From assembly GCA_947446645.1 (NCBI GenBank), contig CANFHA010000003.1, positions 1 to 64,000 of the forward strand: 64,000 nucleotides of DNA, read 5' to 3'. Under the pieces are notes generated by a model. That model saw only the letters and a program-made list of their open reading frames with translations, was not told the DNA's origin and made no database searches. Origin of the DNA: Chitinophagaceae bacterium. GTDB taxonomy: Bacteria; Bacteroidota; Bacteroidia; Chitinophagales; Chitinophagaceae. Shown here one piece after another: positions 16,119 to 24,415 of this stretch. A program made the position numbers and the translations under genes. The stretch's first letter is position 1, and each line of letters begins with the position of its first letter.

Positions 16119-16661
16119 ATGGAAAACGATCTGGAACACCTCAAGTACCCCATAGGCCGCTACCAGAAGCCGGAAGCGCGCACACCCGAATTGATGCAAG
16201 AGTGGATAAACGTGCTTACCCTATTACCATCGTGGATGGATGCCTGCATAGAGAACCTTGATGAGGCGCAGCTGCACGTGCCCTACCGTGAAGGCGGATG
16301 GACTATTCAGCAGGTAGTGCATCATGTGGCAGACAGCCACATGAATGCCTTTATAAGGCTGAAACTGGCACTTACGGAAGATAACCCCACCGTGAAGCCG
16401 TATGATGAAAATGCCTGGAGCCAACTGGAAGATGTGAAGCAGGTGCCGGTGAACATATCTGTGACCATGCTGCACACCATACACCGCCGCATGGTGACCA
16501 TATTGAAGAATATGAAAGAGACAGACTGGGAGCGTACCTACTTTCACCCGCAGTACCAGAAAAGTTTCCCGCTGTGGGAGATGGTGGCCCTGTATGCATG
16601 GCATAGCCAGCACCATACCGAGCATGTAAGGCGCCTGCGCGACCGGATGAACTGGTGGTAA
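16119..16661 (+). CDS. DinB/YfiT-like metal-dependent protein
   Basis: I place the start at ATG 16119, after the previous stop; the track's GTG at 16035 lies inside the upstream gene. The 180-aa protein belongs to the DinB four-helix fold, YfiT branch: YPIGRYQ at the N-terminus, then WTIQQVVHHVADSHMNAF near residue 68 and WHSQHHTEHVRRL near residue 160. These supply the three His of the metal site. YfiT-type proteins have been described as metal hydrolases or thiol-dependent S-transferases (bacillithiol in Firmicutes); the cofactor used in this organism is unknown. Confidence 0.85.
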   Translation: MENDLEHLKYPIGRYQKPEARTPELMQEWINVLTLLPSWMDACIENLDEAQLHVPYREGGWTIQQVVHHVADSHMNAFIRLKLALTEDNPTVKPYDENAWSQLEDVKQVPVNISVTMLHTIHRRMVTILKNMKETDWERTYFHPQYQKSFPLWEMVALYAWHSQHHTEHVRRLRDRMNWW

Positions 16662-16751
16662 GCCGTGGCTATAGAAATGGCCTGCAATTTCATTTTCAAA
16701 CGATAATTTCGGAAAATCAATACTACCTTTAACGCAATAAAATCTACCCCC

Positions 16752-17225
16752 ATGCAGGCGCAACTTCACTACTTTCTTTACTTCCACAGCATTCTCCGTT
16801 ATCTTATTTTGCTTTTTGCGCTCATAGTAGTGGTGCAGAGCCTTGTAGGCATGATGGGCAAGAAAAAATTTGAAAAAGGCAACAAAACCACCGCACTGGT
16901 ATTGCTCATCTGCTGCGACCTGCAGCTGCTTATGGGCTTTATACTTTACTATTTCAAGGTATATGCAGTGGGACTGCTGCAGGGCGGCGATGTGATGAAA
17001 GACCCCTACAAGCGTTTCTGGGCTGTGGAGCACAGCGTGGCTATGATAGTGGCTATAATACTGATACACATGGGCTACTCCATTACCAAGAAGAATATGG
17101 ATGATGACCGTAAATTCAAGCGCCTCTTCTGGTTTGTTTTCGTGGCATTGGTATTATTCGTAGCCACAATTCCGTGGGAGGGTAAGCAGGTAGTGGGCAG
17201 GCCTAATGTCCCTCATCTGAACTAG
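16752..17225 (+). CDS. Four-helix membrane protein with conserved-looking His
   Basis: The 157-aa protein has four hydrophobic helices (about residues 14-34, 45-66, 88-108 and 121-141). Histidines lie near helix ends (LHYFLYFHSILRY, AVEHSVAMI, LIHMGYS), which suggests a heme or metal-binding membrane protein; similar proteins are often labelled cytochrome b-like without proof. A TACCTTTA element about 17 bp upstream resembles a -7 box. It is followed by plsC after 110 bp containing a heptamer repeat. Confidence 0.6.
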   Translation: MQAQLHYFLYFHSILRYLILLFALIVVVQSLVGMMGKKKFEKGNKTTALVLLICCDLQLLMGFILYYFKVYAVGLLQGGDVMKDPYKRFWAVEHSVAMIVAIILIHMGYSITKKNMDDDRKFKRLFWFVFVALVLFVATIPWEGKQVVGRPNVPHLN

Positions 17226-17296
17226 TTCAGTGTTAAGTCAAACCGATTTTGTCTATCAACAGTTAATCAGATCATTAGTATGAATAGTACCAGACT

Positions 17297-17328
17297 CTTT
17301 GGTTTTGACTTTTGCCTTTTGACTTAAT
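17297..17328 (+). repeat. Heptamer-type repeat before plsC
   Basis: TTTGGTTTTGACTTTTGCCTTTTGACTT contains three TTTTGMC-like heptamers ending seven bases before ATG 17335. It belongs to the array family found in front of several genes in this window. Confidence 0.7.
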
Positions 17329-17334
17329 AAGAAG

Positions 17335-18069
17335 ATGTTCAGGAAGATAGTGCAGCCATTTTATACAGCTTATGCCATCATTAGCTTTAGTACGGGGCTG
17401 GCTATTTTGTTTCCCTTTTTCCTGCTCATCAGCATTGGCAACAATATTGCTGCCCGCCGCACTATTTACAAGATCGTCACTTACTGGGCCAAGTCATGGC
17501 TGTGGATGAATGGCATGTCGCTAAAGATATCCGGGCCCATACCGCCTAAGAGGCGCTATGTGGTAGTGGCTAACCATATTTCTTACCTGGACACGGTGGT
17601 GGTATTCAATGGCCTGCCCGGCTATTTCCGTGCGCTGGGAAAAAAAGAGTTTTCTAAAGTGCCGGTAATGGGATTTCTGTACCGCCAGATAGTGATAATG
17701 GTAGACCGGAGCAGCGAGCACAGCAGGGCGCGCAGTATGCGCCTTATGTGGCGTGTGTTGAAAAACGAGGCGGATATTATGATCTTCCCAGAGGGCACTT
17801 TTAACGAAACCGGGAAACCACTGAAGGAATTTTACAATGGCGCTTTCCGGCTGGCTATCGATACGCAGACACCCATTTTGCCTGTTATTTTCCCCGATAC
17901 GGTAGACCGCTGGCACTACAGCCACTGGTGGAAGATATGGCCGGGGCGCAACAGGGCCATTTACCTGCCGCCCATACAGGTGGAAGGATTGCAATTGGAA
18001 GACCTTCCCGCACTGAAGCAACGGGTATATGAGGAGATGGAGGCAGCCCTTATAAAGGCGGCCGCTTAA
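17335..18069 (+). CDS. 1-acyl-sn-glycerol-3-phosphate acyltransferase
   Basis: PlsC converts lysophosphatidic acid to phosphatidic acid at the inner membrane. The 244-aa protein has an N-terminal membrane helix (about residues 10-35), the NHISYLD block (the HX4D catalytic motif) near residue 82, the VDRSS region near 122, and FPEGTFNETGKP near 150 for phosphate binding. Length and motif order fit PlsC well. The last codons overlap a possible 32-aa reading frame on the other strand. Confidence 0.92.
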   Translation: MFRKIVQPFYTAYAIISFSTGLAILFPFFLLISIGNNIAARRTIYKIVTYWAKSWLWMNGMSLKISGPIPPKRRYVVVANHISYLDTVVVFNGLPGYFRALGKKEFSKVPVMGFLYRQIVIMVDRSSEHSRARSMRLMWRVLKNEADIMIFPEGTFNETGKPLKEFYNGAFRLAIDTQTPILPVIFPDTVDRWHYSHWWKIWPGRNRAIYLPPIQVEGLQLEDLPALKQRVYEEMEAALIKAAA

Positions 18070-18164
18070 TGGAGCATCCGGTAGCTGAGGAATACAATAG
18101 CACCTATCGAAACTACAAGGAACCCCAGGGTCGTCAGCAGTGAAATCAATCTATCTACACGCAT
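18066..18164 (-). CDS. Possible 32-aa single-helix membrane protein
   Basis: Too short for the ORF track. The minus-strand frame from ATG (18164) to TAA (18066) encodes a charged N-terminus (MRVDRLI), one hydrophobic helix (LLTTLGFLVVSIGAIVFLSY) and a short basic end (RMLH). This is the classic shape of a one-helix small protein, such as those attached to respiratory complexes, and such a pattern is unlikely from the complement of non-coding DNA by chance, but one example proves little. No clear promoter or ribosome binding site is seen. It is convergent with and overlaps the end of plsC. Confidence 0.35.
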   Translation of the reverse strand: MRVDRLISLLTTLGFLVVSIGAIVFLSYRMLH

Positions 18165-18387
18165 TGGCAAAACCAAATATCTTTATACACACAAAAAATC
18201 GAGGCAAAGGTACCCCCTGTAAGCACCGGAACAGGTTTAAAACACTTAAATTTGAATTAAAGTTGCAAAAAAGCGGATTTAATTATAAAAAATTCGGTGA
18301 AAGTCATATTTTTATCGCTTAGTAATGCGAGCGGGCTCCGTCCCGGTTTGTTTTTCTTACAAAACTTAACTTGAATAAAAGGTTTAT

Positions 18388-19131
18388 ATGCAAAAAGGAT
18401 TATTGAAAAGCACCTCAGCACTGATGGCAATATTGTTTGTTGTTTTCAGTTCTAACTCTTACGCACAGGACATTGTGAAAATTAGGAATCAGAATTTCAC
18501 GTCTTATTTCTCTAAATCACAGCATATTCCGGTACTGGTTGTTTATTCGCTGACACCCGACATGTTCAATTGCATAAAGATGAAGGGTGAGAATGGTATT
18601 AAGCTTGACACTGATCCCCAGTTGCCTGAAATTACAGATCTGAAAGACGATTACATCAACGGTTATACTTTGTTTGACAATGCACAGATGATGGCTCCGG
18701 AAGCTAACACCTGTGATAAAGATGCGTTTGTAGAAAGCTTTTACTTCACCAACGTAATGCCTATGCCTAAGGACCTGTACAAGGATCTGTGGGAAAAGCT
18801 GCAGGAAAAAGAGATCGTAAAGGCTAAGAAATTCAAGAAAGTGAAAGTGTTTGCAGGTACAGTAGGCCGCAACTGGGTAATGGGTAAGAACCACAACGTA
18901 ATAGTGCCTGAGTGGGCATGGAAAGTGATCTACATACCTAGCACCGATGAGTACCTGTGCTACCAGTTCCACAACATTCAGCCTTCTAAGCCTGACTACA
19001 ACCCAACAAATGCTAAAGACAACCTGGCTAACCACAAGGTAGATATCAATGCTATTGAGTCACTTGCAGGCGTTCACTTCGTGAATGGCGTTATATCAGC
19101 CAGCTACGTTACCGTTACTCCGAACAACTAA
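18388..19131 (+). CDS. Secreted DNA/RNA non-specific endonuclease homologue without the catalytic motif
   Basis: After a signal peptide (ALMAILFVVFSSNSYAQD) the 247-aa protein follows the order of the NUC (DNA/RNA non-specific endonuclease) fold: HIPVLVVYSLTP, a DLKDDYINGYTLFDNAQMMAP block, then ESFYFTNVMPMPKDLYKDLWEKLQE and KVFAGTVG, ending with NVIVPEWAWKVIYI. In active enzymes the second block contains DRGH, with the His as general base; here the aligned residues read DNAQ. The Asn that helps bind the metal (FTNV) appears kept. It is therefore probably inactive as a nuclease and may bind nucleic acid or serve another periplasmic role. Confidence 0.55.
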   Translation: MQKGLLKSTSALMAILFVVFSSNSYAQDIVKIRNQNFTSYFSKSQHIPVLVVYSLTPDMFNCIKMKGENGIKLDTDPQLPEITDLKDDYINGYTLFDNAQMMAPEANTCDKDAFVESFYFTNVMPMPKDLYKDLWEKLQEKEIVKAKKFKKVKVFAGTVGRNWVMGKNHNVIVPEWAWKVIYIPSTDEYLCYQFHNIQPSKPDYNPTNAKDNLANHKVDINAIESLAGVHFVNGVISASYVTVTPNN

Positions 19132-19159
19132 TTTAATAGCTCAATTTCTTAATGGCTCA

Positions 19160-19185
19160 ATGGCTCAATGGAGTTATTGAGCCAT
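19160..19185. repeat. Hairpin made of AATGGCTC octamer repeats
   Basis: ATGGCTCAAT-GGAGTT-ATTGAGCCAT is a perfect 10-pair stem between convergent genes, inside a longer run (about 19141-19250) of AATGGCTC and its complement. It could end transcripts in both directions although no long T-tract follows. Confidence 0.6.
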
Positions 19186-19238
19186 TTGCTTTGGAGCAAT
19201 CAACAAAGCACGAAGAACTGAACTATTAAGCCATTGAG

Positions 19239-19817
19239 TCATTTCAATTTCTTTATCACCTTCTCCATCCGTTTGTACTTAGTTGGCTGCTCCGCAAGGT
19301 CGCGCAGTCTTAATGTGAGTACTTCAATGAAAATCGCCCTGTTCTTATCATTGACCAGCGGCATGGCGTTCTCGGCATAGGTAGGTAGCTGGTTTACAGG
19401 CGCGCTGTGCAGCAGCTCTATCAGCAGGGTAAAGCAGTCATCGGCATACTGTTTCATGCCTCCCAGCCGGGTCAGTATCTTAGCGTAGTGATCTTTAGTG
19501 ATCACAGTGCCTTTCTCAGCTACAGCGGCTATTTTGCCCAGTTCGTTGTATAGTTCCGCCGGATTTTTAGTAGTAATGCAACTCAGGGCGCACATAGCAC
19601 CCCACTGCAGGCGGTTGTGCTTACTATCGAGCATGGCAATAAACTCTTTGGCGTAGCCGGCTACCAACTCCGGTTTCAGCTCACCCAGTTCGTACAGTGT
19701 CTTAATACAATCGAATTGTATGTCCTTGCTTTTGTGCCGTAGCGCATTTACCAGTTCTTTTACGCCGGCTTTATTATTATTGGCGGCAATCTGTTTTGCG
19801 AGCGCTATATTGGGCAC
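19239..19817 (-). CDS. HEAT-repeat-like protein, N-terminus uncertain
   Basis: The 192-aa product is all-helical with HEAT-like repeats (KELVNALRHKSKDIQFDCIKTLYELGE, then AKEFIAMLDSKHNRLQWGAMCALSCI). No enzyme motif is seen; such proteins are scaffolds. The track start is GTG at 19817. However, the frame stays open upstream and reads SPWPQRNEVPN straight into the start, a protein-like sequence, with no ATG in that frame. An ATG does exist at 19868 in another frame. Either a one-base indel separates the ATG from the gene or a non-standard start is used. Confidence 0.65.
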   Translation of the reverse strand: MPNIALAKQIAANNNKAGVKELVNALRHKSKDIQFDCIKTLYELGELKPELVAGYAKEFIAMLDSKHNRLQWGAMCALSCITTKNPAELYNELGKIAAVAEKGTVITKDHYAKILTRLGGMKQYADDCFTLLIELLHSAPVNQLPTYAENAMPLVNDKNRAIFIEVLTLRLRDLAEQPTKYKRMEKVIKKLK

Positions 19818-20011
19818 CTCATTTCTCTGTGGCCAAGGGCTGAGGCTAGTTTGTTTAGTACTGACATTTTTCGTTGTTTGGCAAAATTAATTAGTGAAAT
19901 CCTATGCTATTTGTAAGTAAAAGCTAAAATGGAATTGGCAGCTTTTGTTTACATAAATTATTCTGTAAATTTACTTTCTCTACGGTATAATAACTACTGT
20001 ATATCAAACCT

Positions 20012-22345
20012 ATGCTCGCGTATTTCCTTAGTAGTCCCGCTCTTATTATTGGTGTATTTGTATTATTGATCCTTCTTTGGGTGTCTGTTCTGAATGCCAA
20101 AGGTGACGAAATTGTAGTACTTGAAAGACGCTGGTTTGGTGCCGCCATGCCTGAGAACCGAACGGTGGCCAAGAGCAATGAAATAGGTGTGCAGGCGCGC
20201 ATACTTGGTCCGGGTCTTCGTTTCCTCGCACCCTTCATCTATAAAAAGAGAAAGTACAAGTTTGTAACGATACGCAAGGGTGAAGTAGGGTTGGTAACGG
20301 CCATCACCGGTGAGCCCCTGGCATCGGGCCAGCTGTTTGCTAACCCTGTGGAATGTAACTCTTACCAGGATGGAGAAGCCTTTCTGACCAATGGTGGACA
20401 AAAAGGTCCGCAGGTAGCTATTCTACCGGACGGTGAGCATAAGATCAATCCATACCTGTTTCATGTGGAGATAGTACCTGTAATAGTTATAGGCGAAGAC
20501 CAGATAGGCGAGGTGGAATCTATAGCCGGTGAGCCGTGTGCAAGGGGCCGCATCTTTGCTACCCCTGTAGATTGCGATGACTACCAGAACGCGGAAAAAT
20601 TCATTAATAATCATGGCCAGAAGGGACCGCAGGTAAGGGTGCTGGGACCGGGTAACTACCGCATAAACACCATGCTTTTTAAAGTGACCATAGAGCCAAT
20701 AGTAAATATAATGGGCGGGTATATTGGTTTGGTGACAGCAATGGACGGGGCCAGCATACCTGAGGGCAGGCTGCTGGGCAAAAAGATTGACGGCCACCTG
20801 AACTTCCTGGATGGTGAAGCATTTATCAGTAATGGCGGCGAAAAGGGCAGGCAGCTGGATGTGCTCATGCCGGGTAAATACAGGATCAATACATCCTTGT
20901 TTCGCGTAGATCCTAATCAGCCGTGGACGAGCATCAATGCAGATGAGATAGGTATTGTGACGGTTAACGAAGGACGGCCCATACTGGATGCGACAATGAT
21001 AGCCGCTGCCGAAGTGCCGTTGGATAAGCACAATAACTTCCAGGACCCGGCAGCCTTCCTGGCGGAGAATGGGCAGAAGGGCTTGCAGATACCCGTACTA
21101 CGATCAGGCAACTATGCTATAAATCCATGGTTCGCAACCATTGAAAAGGTGATGATGACCATTGTGGAAATAGGTAAGTGCGGTGTGGTAACCAGCTATG
21201 TAGGGGAGAGAGGCGAAGATACAAGTGACTCAAAAGTGAACGCGAAAATAGTGGAGAATGGTTTTAAAGGAATTTGGAAAGAGCCACTGGGACCGGGCAA
21301 GCACCCTATAAATACGAAGACCTATAAGATAGACATGGTGCCCACCAACCAGATAACACTGAGCTGGGCAGACAGCCGCAGCAGCGCCCATGAGCTGGAC
21401 TCAAACCTGAAGACCATAACCCTGCGCACGGCCGATGCCTTTAGCGTAAACATGGATGTGAACGTAATCATCCATATACCAATGGATAATGCGCCAAAGG
21501 TGATAGCCAACCAGGGCTCTATACAAAGCCTTATTTCGCAGGTGCTGGAGCCGGCTATTTCATCCCACTTCCGCAATGCTGCACAGTACATAAAAGCGCT
21601 GGACCTGTATACACAGCGTAAGGAACTGCAGGCCACGGCGAAAGCGCACATAGTGGAAGTGCTTAAGGAACACTTTATTGACTCAAAAGATACGCTGATA
21701 GCAGATGTTGTATTGCCTACAAACCTGACCAAAATAGTGTCTGATAAGCAGATAGCAGAGCAGGAAAAGATTACCTACAAAACACAGACAGAAGCGGAAG
21801 AGCAAAGGAAAATGCTGGCCAATATGAAGGCGCAGGCAGATATGCAGCCCAAGGTGGTGGACTCTGAGCGGGGCGTGGAAATATCGAAGAACGTGGCGAA
21901 CAGCGATGTGGAGCGCGCCATAGGTGCGGCCCGGGCTGTAGAGCTTACCGCAGAAGGCGCAGCTAAAGCAACCAAGCTAAGGGCCGCGGCTGAGTCAGAA
22001 GCAACCAAACTTACCGCCACTGCCCAGGCTGAGGCCACTTCGAAGGTAGGTCTTGCTGAGGCAGAGGTAATACTGGCGAAAGGTAAATCTACCGCGGAGT
22101 CATACAAGCTGCAGACAGATGCTATGGGCAAGGATATATTCGGCCAGATACAGGTGGTAGAAAAAATAGCTGCCAGCAACTTAAAGCTGATACCCGATGT
22201 GCTCATCTCTGGTGGTGGCGGCCAGGGTGGCAGCAACCTGGAAAACATGATGGGCATGATGCTGCTGGAAAAAATGAGCGGAAAGAAATTTGAGGTGGCG
22301 GAGAAGGGCCCGACCCCGGGAGATGGTAGTAGTGTAGTAAACTAG
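20012..22345 (+). CDS. Large SPFH/flotillin-like protein with vault-like repeats
   Basis: The 777-aa protein has one N-terminal membrane helix (about residues 5-27). Residues 40-440 hold about six repeats ending in GQKGPQVxxLxPGxYRINxxLF-type motifs (GQKGPQVAILPDGEHKINP, GQKGPQVRVLGPGNYRINT, GEKGRQLDVLMPGKYRINT, GQKGLQIPVLRSGNYAINP, GFKG...LGPGKHPINT). An SPFH/Band 7 domain follows (about 440-590), then a flotillin-like Ala/Glu-rich helical region (AEGAAKATKLRAAAESEATKL) and a Gly-rich tail. The repeat-SPFH-coiled-coil order resembles major vault protein more than ordinary flotillin. It probably forms large membrane-attached oligomers. It is a single gene with no NfeD partner. Confidence 0.8.
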   Translation: MLAYFLSSPALIIGVFVLLILLWVSVLNAKGDEIVVLERRWFGAAMPENRTVAKSNEIGVQARILGPGLRFLAPFIYKKRKYKFVTIRKGEVGLVTAITGEPLASGQLFANPVECNSYQDGEAFLTNGGQKGPQVAILPDGEHKINPYLFHVEIVPVIVIGEDQIGEVESIAGEPCARGRIFATPVDCDDYQNAEKFINNHGQKGPQVRVLGPGNYRINTMLFKVTIEPIVNIMGGYIGLVTAMDGASIPEGRLLGKKIDGHLNFLDGEAFISNGGEKGRQLDVLMPGKYRINTSLFRVDPNQPWTSINADEIGIVTVNEGRPILDATMIAAAEVPLDKHNNFQDPAAFLAENGQKGLQIPVLRSGNYAINPWFATIEKVMMTIVEIGKCGVVTSYVGERGEDTSDSKVNAKIVENGFKGIWKEPLGPGKHPINTKTYKIDMVPTNQITLSWADSRSSAHELDSNLKTITLRTADAFSVNMDVNVIIHIPMDNAPKVIANQGSIQSLISQVLEPAISSHFRNAAQYIKALDLYTQRKELQATAKAHIVEVLKEHFIDSKDTLIADVVLPTNLTKIVSDKQIAEQEKITYKTQTEAEEQRKMLANMKAQADMQPKVVDSERGVEISKNVANSDVERAIGAARAVELTAEGAAKATKLRAAAESEATKLTATAQAEATSKVGLAEAEVILAKGKSTAESYKLQTDAMGKDIFGQIQVVEKIAASNLKLIPDVLISGGGGQGGSNLENMMGMMLLEKMSGKKFEVAEKGPTPGDGSSVVN

Positions 22346-22536
22346 TGCGTGGGGGGTAGCGTATATCAAATGTTTTAAGACATTTACTATACTCTTTCAT
22401 AGGGCCATATCATTTACGAGCAAGATCTTTTGCCAGTACCTTTTATGTGCTGGTTTGTTAACGGAACGCTGAGTAGTGTTGGTATGGAACTGGGGGTGAT
22501 TTTACTTTTATAGGTTTTCATTGACAATAAAATGGA

Positions 22537-22920
22537 TTACCAGATTGTGTTGATATCATATTTCGGGATGATTCCATCCTTCGTAATAATAGCCAGTTTC
22601 TCATATATAGCTTGAGCTATTAATATTCTATCAAAAGGATCTTTGTGATGATTGGGTAAATTTTGCAGTTTTAATAAATGTTGCCGCGTTATCGGCAGCT
22701 CTATAAATCCTGTGTCTGTGATAATATCAAAACATTCCCGAAGCGGCATTTTCAGGTCAAGCGCACCAAGCGAATGTTTTATAGTAATTTCCCATAGAGA
22801 TGCAATGCTAAAGTAACATACATTCTGAACATCAGTTATATATCTTTTAGCTGTGCCTGAAAGTTTGTTGTCGTCAAGAATTGCCCAAAGCAAAGTATGT
22901 GTATCGAGAAGAAAAGACAT
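22537..22920 (-). CDS. VapC-type PIN-domain toxin
   Basis: The 127-aa PIN ribonuclease has the acidic residues of the family: LLDTHTLLWAI at the N-terminus (D6), SLWEITIKHSLG (E44), and KDPFDRILIAQA (D93/D96 region). PIN toxins of this DUF2281-linked group cleave RNA, often tRNA or rRNA. The gene starts two bases after the stop of the antitoxin gene, giving the usual antitoxin-toxin order on the minus strand. It appears intact. Confidence 0.9.
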   Translation of the reverse strand: MSFLLDTHTLLWAILDDNKLSGTAKRYITDVQNVCYFSIASLWEITIKHSLGALDLKMPLRECFDIITDTGFIELPITRQHLLKLQNLPNHHKDPFDRILIAQAIYEKLAIITKDGIIPKYDINTIW

Positions 22921-22922
22921 GA

Positions 22923-23123
22923 TTATTGATATTCTTCAAATCCGGGAATCGGTTCATCAAAGCTATCCTTAATAATTATTTTCCCTTTTGCCAGTCCTAA
23001 GGTGCGTTGCTTTTTTTCGTTTGGTTGAACTTTTAGTTTCAAAAAGGCAATAAAATCTGCGACCTCCTGTTTTAGTGAATCGGGAAGTGATGACAATTCT
23101 TTATATAACTGCGCGTCAGACAC
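22923..23123 (-). CDS. DUF2281 VapB-type antitoxin
   Basis: The 66-aa protein has the DUF2281 pattern: LYKELSSLPDSLKQEVADFIAFLK at the N-terminus, then KGKIIIKDSFDEPIPGFEEY, the C-terminal segment that usually wraps the toxin. It is first in the operon and should neutralise the neighbouring PIN toxin and autoregulate the pair. No obvious palindromic operator is seen upstream; the promoter would lie at about 23124-23220, which also contains an AATGGCTC-like fragment. Confidence 0.88.
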   Translation of the reverse strand: MSDAQLYKELSSLPDSLKQEVADFIAFLKLKVQPNEKKQRTLGLAKGKIIIKDSFDEPIPGFEEYQ

Positions 23124-23228
23124 AATGCAATTTAAATAAAATATCTTGATTTTGCTTTACGATGTGCTTCAAGACATGCCAAGAAGCTGCACCATTTTGC
23201 CATCACGCCACTGAGCCATTTTTAATAC

Positions 23229-23236
23229 TACCTTTG
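23229..23236 (+). promoter_or_regulatory. -7 promoter element TACCTTTG for ychF
   Basis: TACCTTTG is an exact match to TAnnTTTG, 43 bp before the ychF ATG. No TTTG at the usual spacing is seen upstream; the nearest is about 29 bp away. Confidence 0.5.
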
Positions 23237-23279
23237 CAAACATTTTCAAATTAGCATATTTCCAAATTTTCAAATTAAA

Positions 23280-24380
23280 ATGGCATTACAGGCAGGTATA
23301 GTCGGATTACCAAACGTAGGAAAATCAACATTGTTTAATGCGGTGAGCAATAGCGCCAAGGCGCAGGCAAGTAACTACCGTTTTTGTACCATAGAGCCTA
23401 ATGTGGGCCAGGTAGATGTGCCAGATGAGCGCCTTACGAAGCTGGCCGAACTGGTGCAGCCAGACCGTATTGTGCCTACAAGTTTTGAATTTGTGGATAT
23501 AGCCGGCCTCGTAAAGGGCGCCAGCAAAGGCGAAGGACTGGGCAATAAGTTCCTGGCTAACATTCGCGAGGTAGATGCTATAGTGCATGTAATACGCTGC
23601 TTTGAAGATGAGAACATACTGCGCGATGAGGGCGATATAAACCCCATAGCCGACAAAGAAATAATAGATACCGAGCTGCAGCTGAAGGACATGGAAAGCG
23701 TGGAGAAGAAGATACAGCGCGTAGAAAAAATGCTGAAAGCAGGTGATGCCAAGATAAAAAGGGCGCATGAAGTGCTGAACATCTGCCTCGCACACCTGGG
23801 CGAAGGCAAGAACATACGTGGCCTGAAGCTGGAAGGCGACGACCGCGAGGCTATAGCCGACATCTTCCTGCTTACCGATAAGCCGGTGCTGTATGTGGCT
23901 AACGTAGATGAAAAAGCATTGCTCACTGGCAACAAATACTCTGAAGCGCTGGTAAAAGCAGCTACGGAAGAAGGCGCACAGGTGATAGTAATGAACAACT
24001 CTATAGAAGCGCAGATATCAGAACTGGAAAGCCAGGAAGATAAAGAACTGTTCTTTGCAGAGTATGGTCTTACTGAGCCGGGGCTCAACCGCCTGATACG
24101 GAGCACCTACAAACTGCTCAACCTGATCACCTACTTCACTGCCGGTGTGCAGGAAGTGCGTGCCTGGACCATTCACCAGGGCTGGAAAGCGCCACAGGCC
24201 GCCAGCGTGATACATACCGACTTTGAAAAAGGCTTTATTAAGGCGGAAGTGATCGCCTACAATGACTTTGTGAACTTCAAGACGGAAGCTGCCTGCCGCG
24301 AAAACGGCAAGCTGCGGATAGAAGGCAAGGAATACTTAGTGCACGATGGCGATGTAATGCACTTCAGGTTTAATGTCTGA
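23280..24380 (+). CDS. YchF/OLA1 family redox-regulated ATPase
   Basis: This is a 366-aa P-loop protein of the Obg-related YchF family: Walker A GLPNVGKST at residues 8-16, a NYRFCTIEPNVG switch region near 34, DIAGLVKGASKGEGLGNKF near 72, and a C-terminal TGS domain ending DGDVMHFRFNV. The nucleotide specificity motif reads NVDE (about residue 207) rather than NKxD, in keeping with ATP preference. The length is standard. YchF binds ribosomes and responds to oxidative stress. It is the first gene of a plus-strand run with the YiiX-like gene 35 bp downstream. Confidence 0.96.
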   Translation: MALQAGIVGLPNVGKSTLFNAVSNSAKAQASNYRFCTIEPNVGQVDVPDERLTKLAELVQPDRIVPTSFEFVDIAGLVKGASKGEGLGNKFLANIREVDAIVHVIRCFEDENILRDEGDINPIADKEIIDTELQLKDMESVEKKIQRVEKMLKAGDAKIKRAHEVLNICLAHLGEGKNIRGLKLEGDDREAIADIFLLTDKPVLYVANVDEKALLTGNKYSEALVKAATEEGAQVIVMNNSIEAQISELESQEDKELFFAEYGLTEPGLNRLIRSTYKLLNLITYFTAGVQEVRAWTIHQGWKAPQAASVIHTDFEKGFIKAEVIAYNDFVNFKTEAACRENGKLRIEGKEYLVHDGDVMHFRFNV

Positions 24381-24415
24381 TAAATTCAAAAGCCAAAATT
24401 CAAAAAGAGATCACA

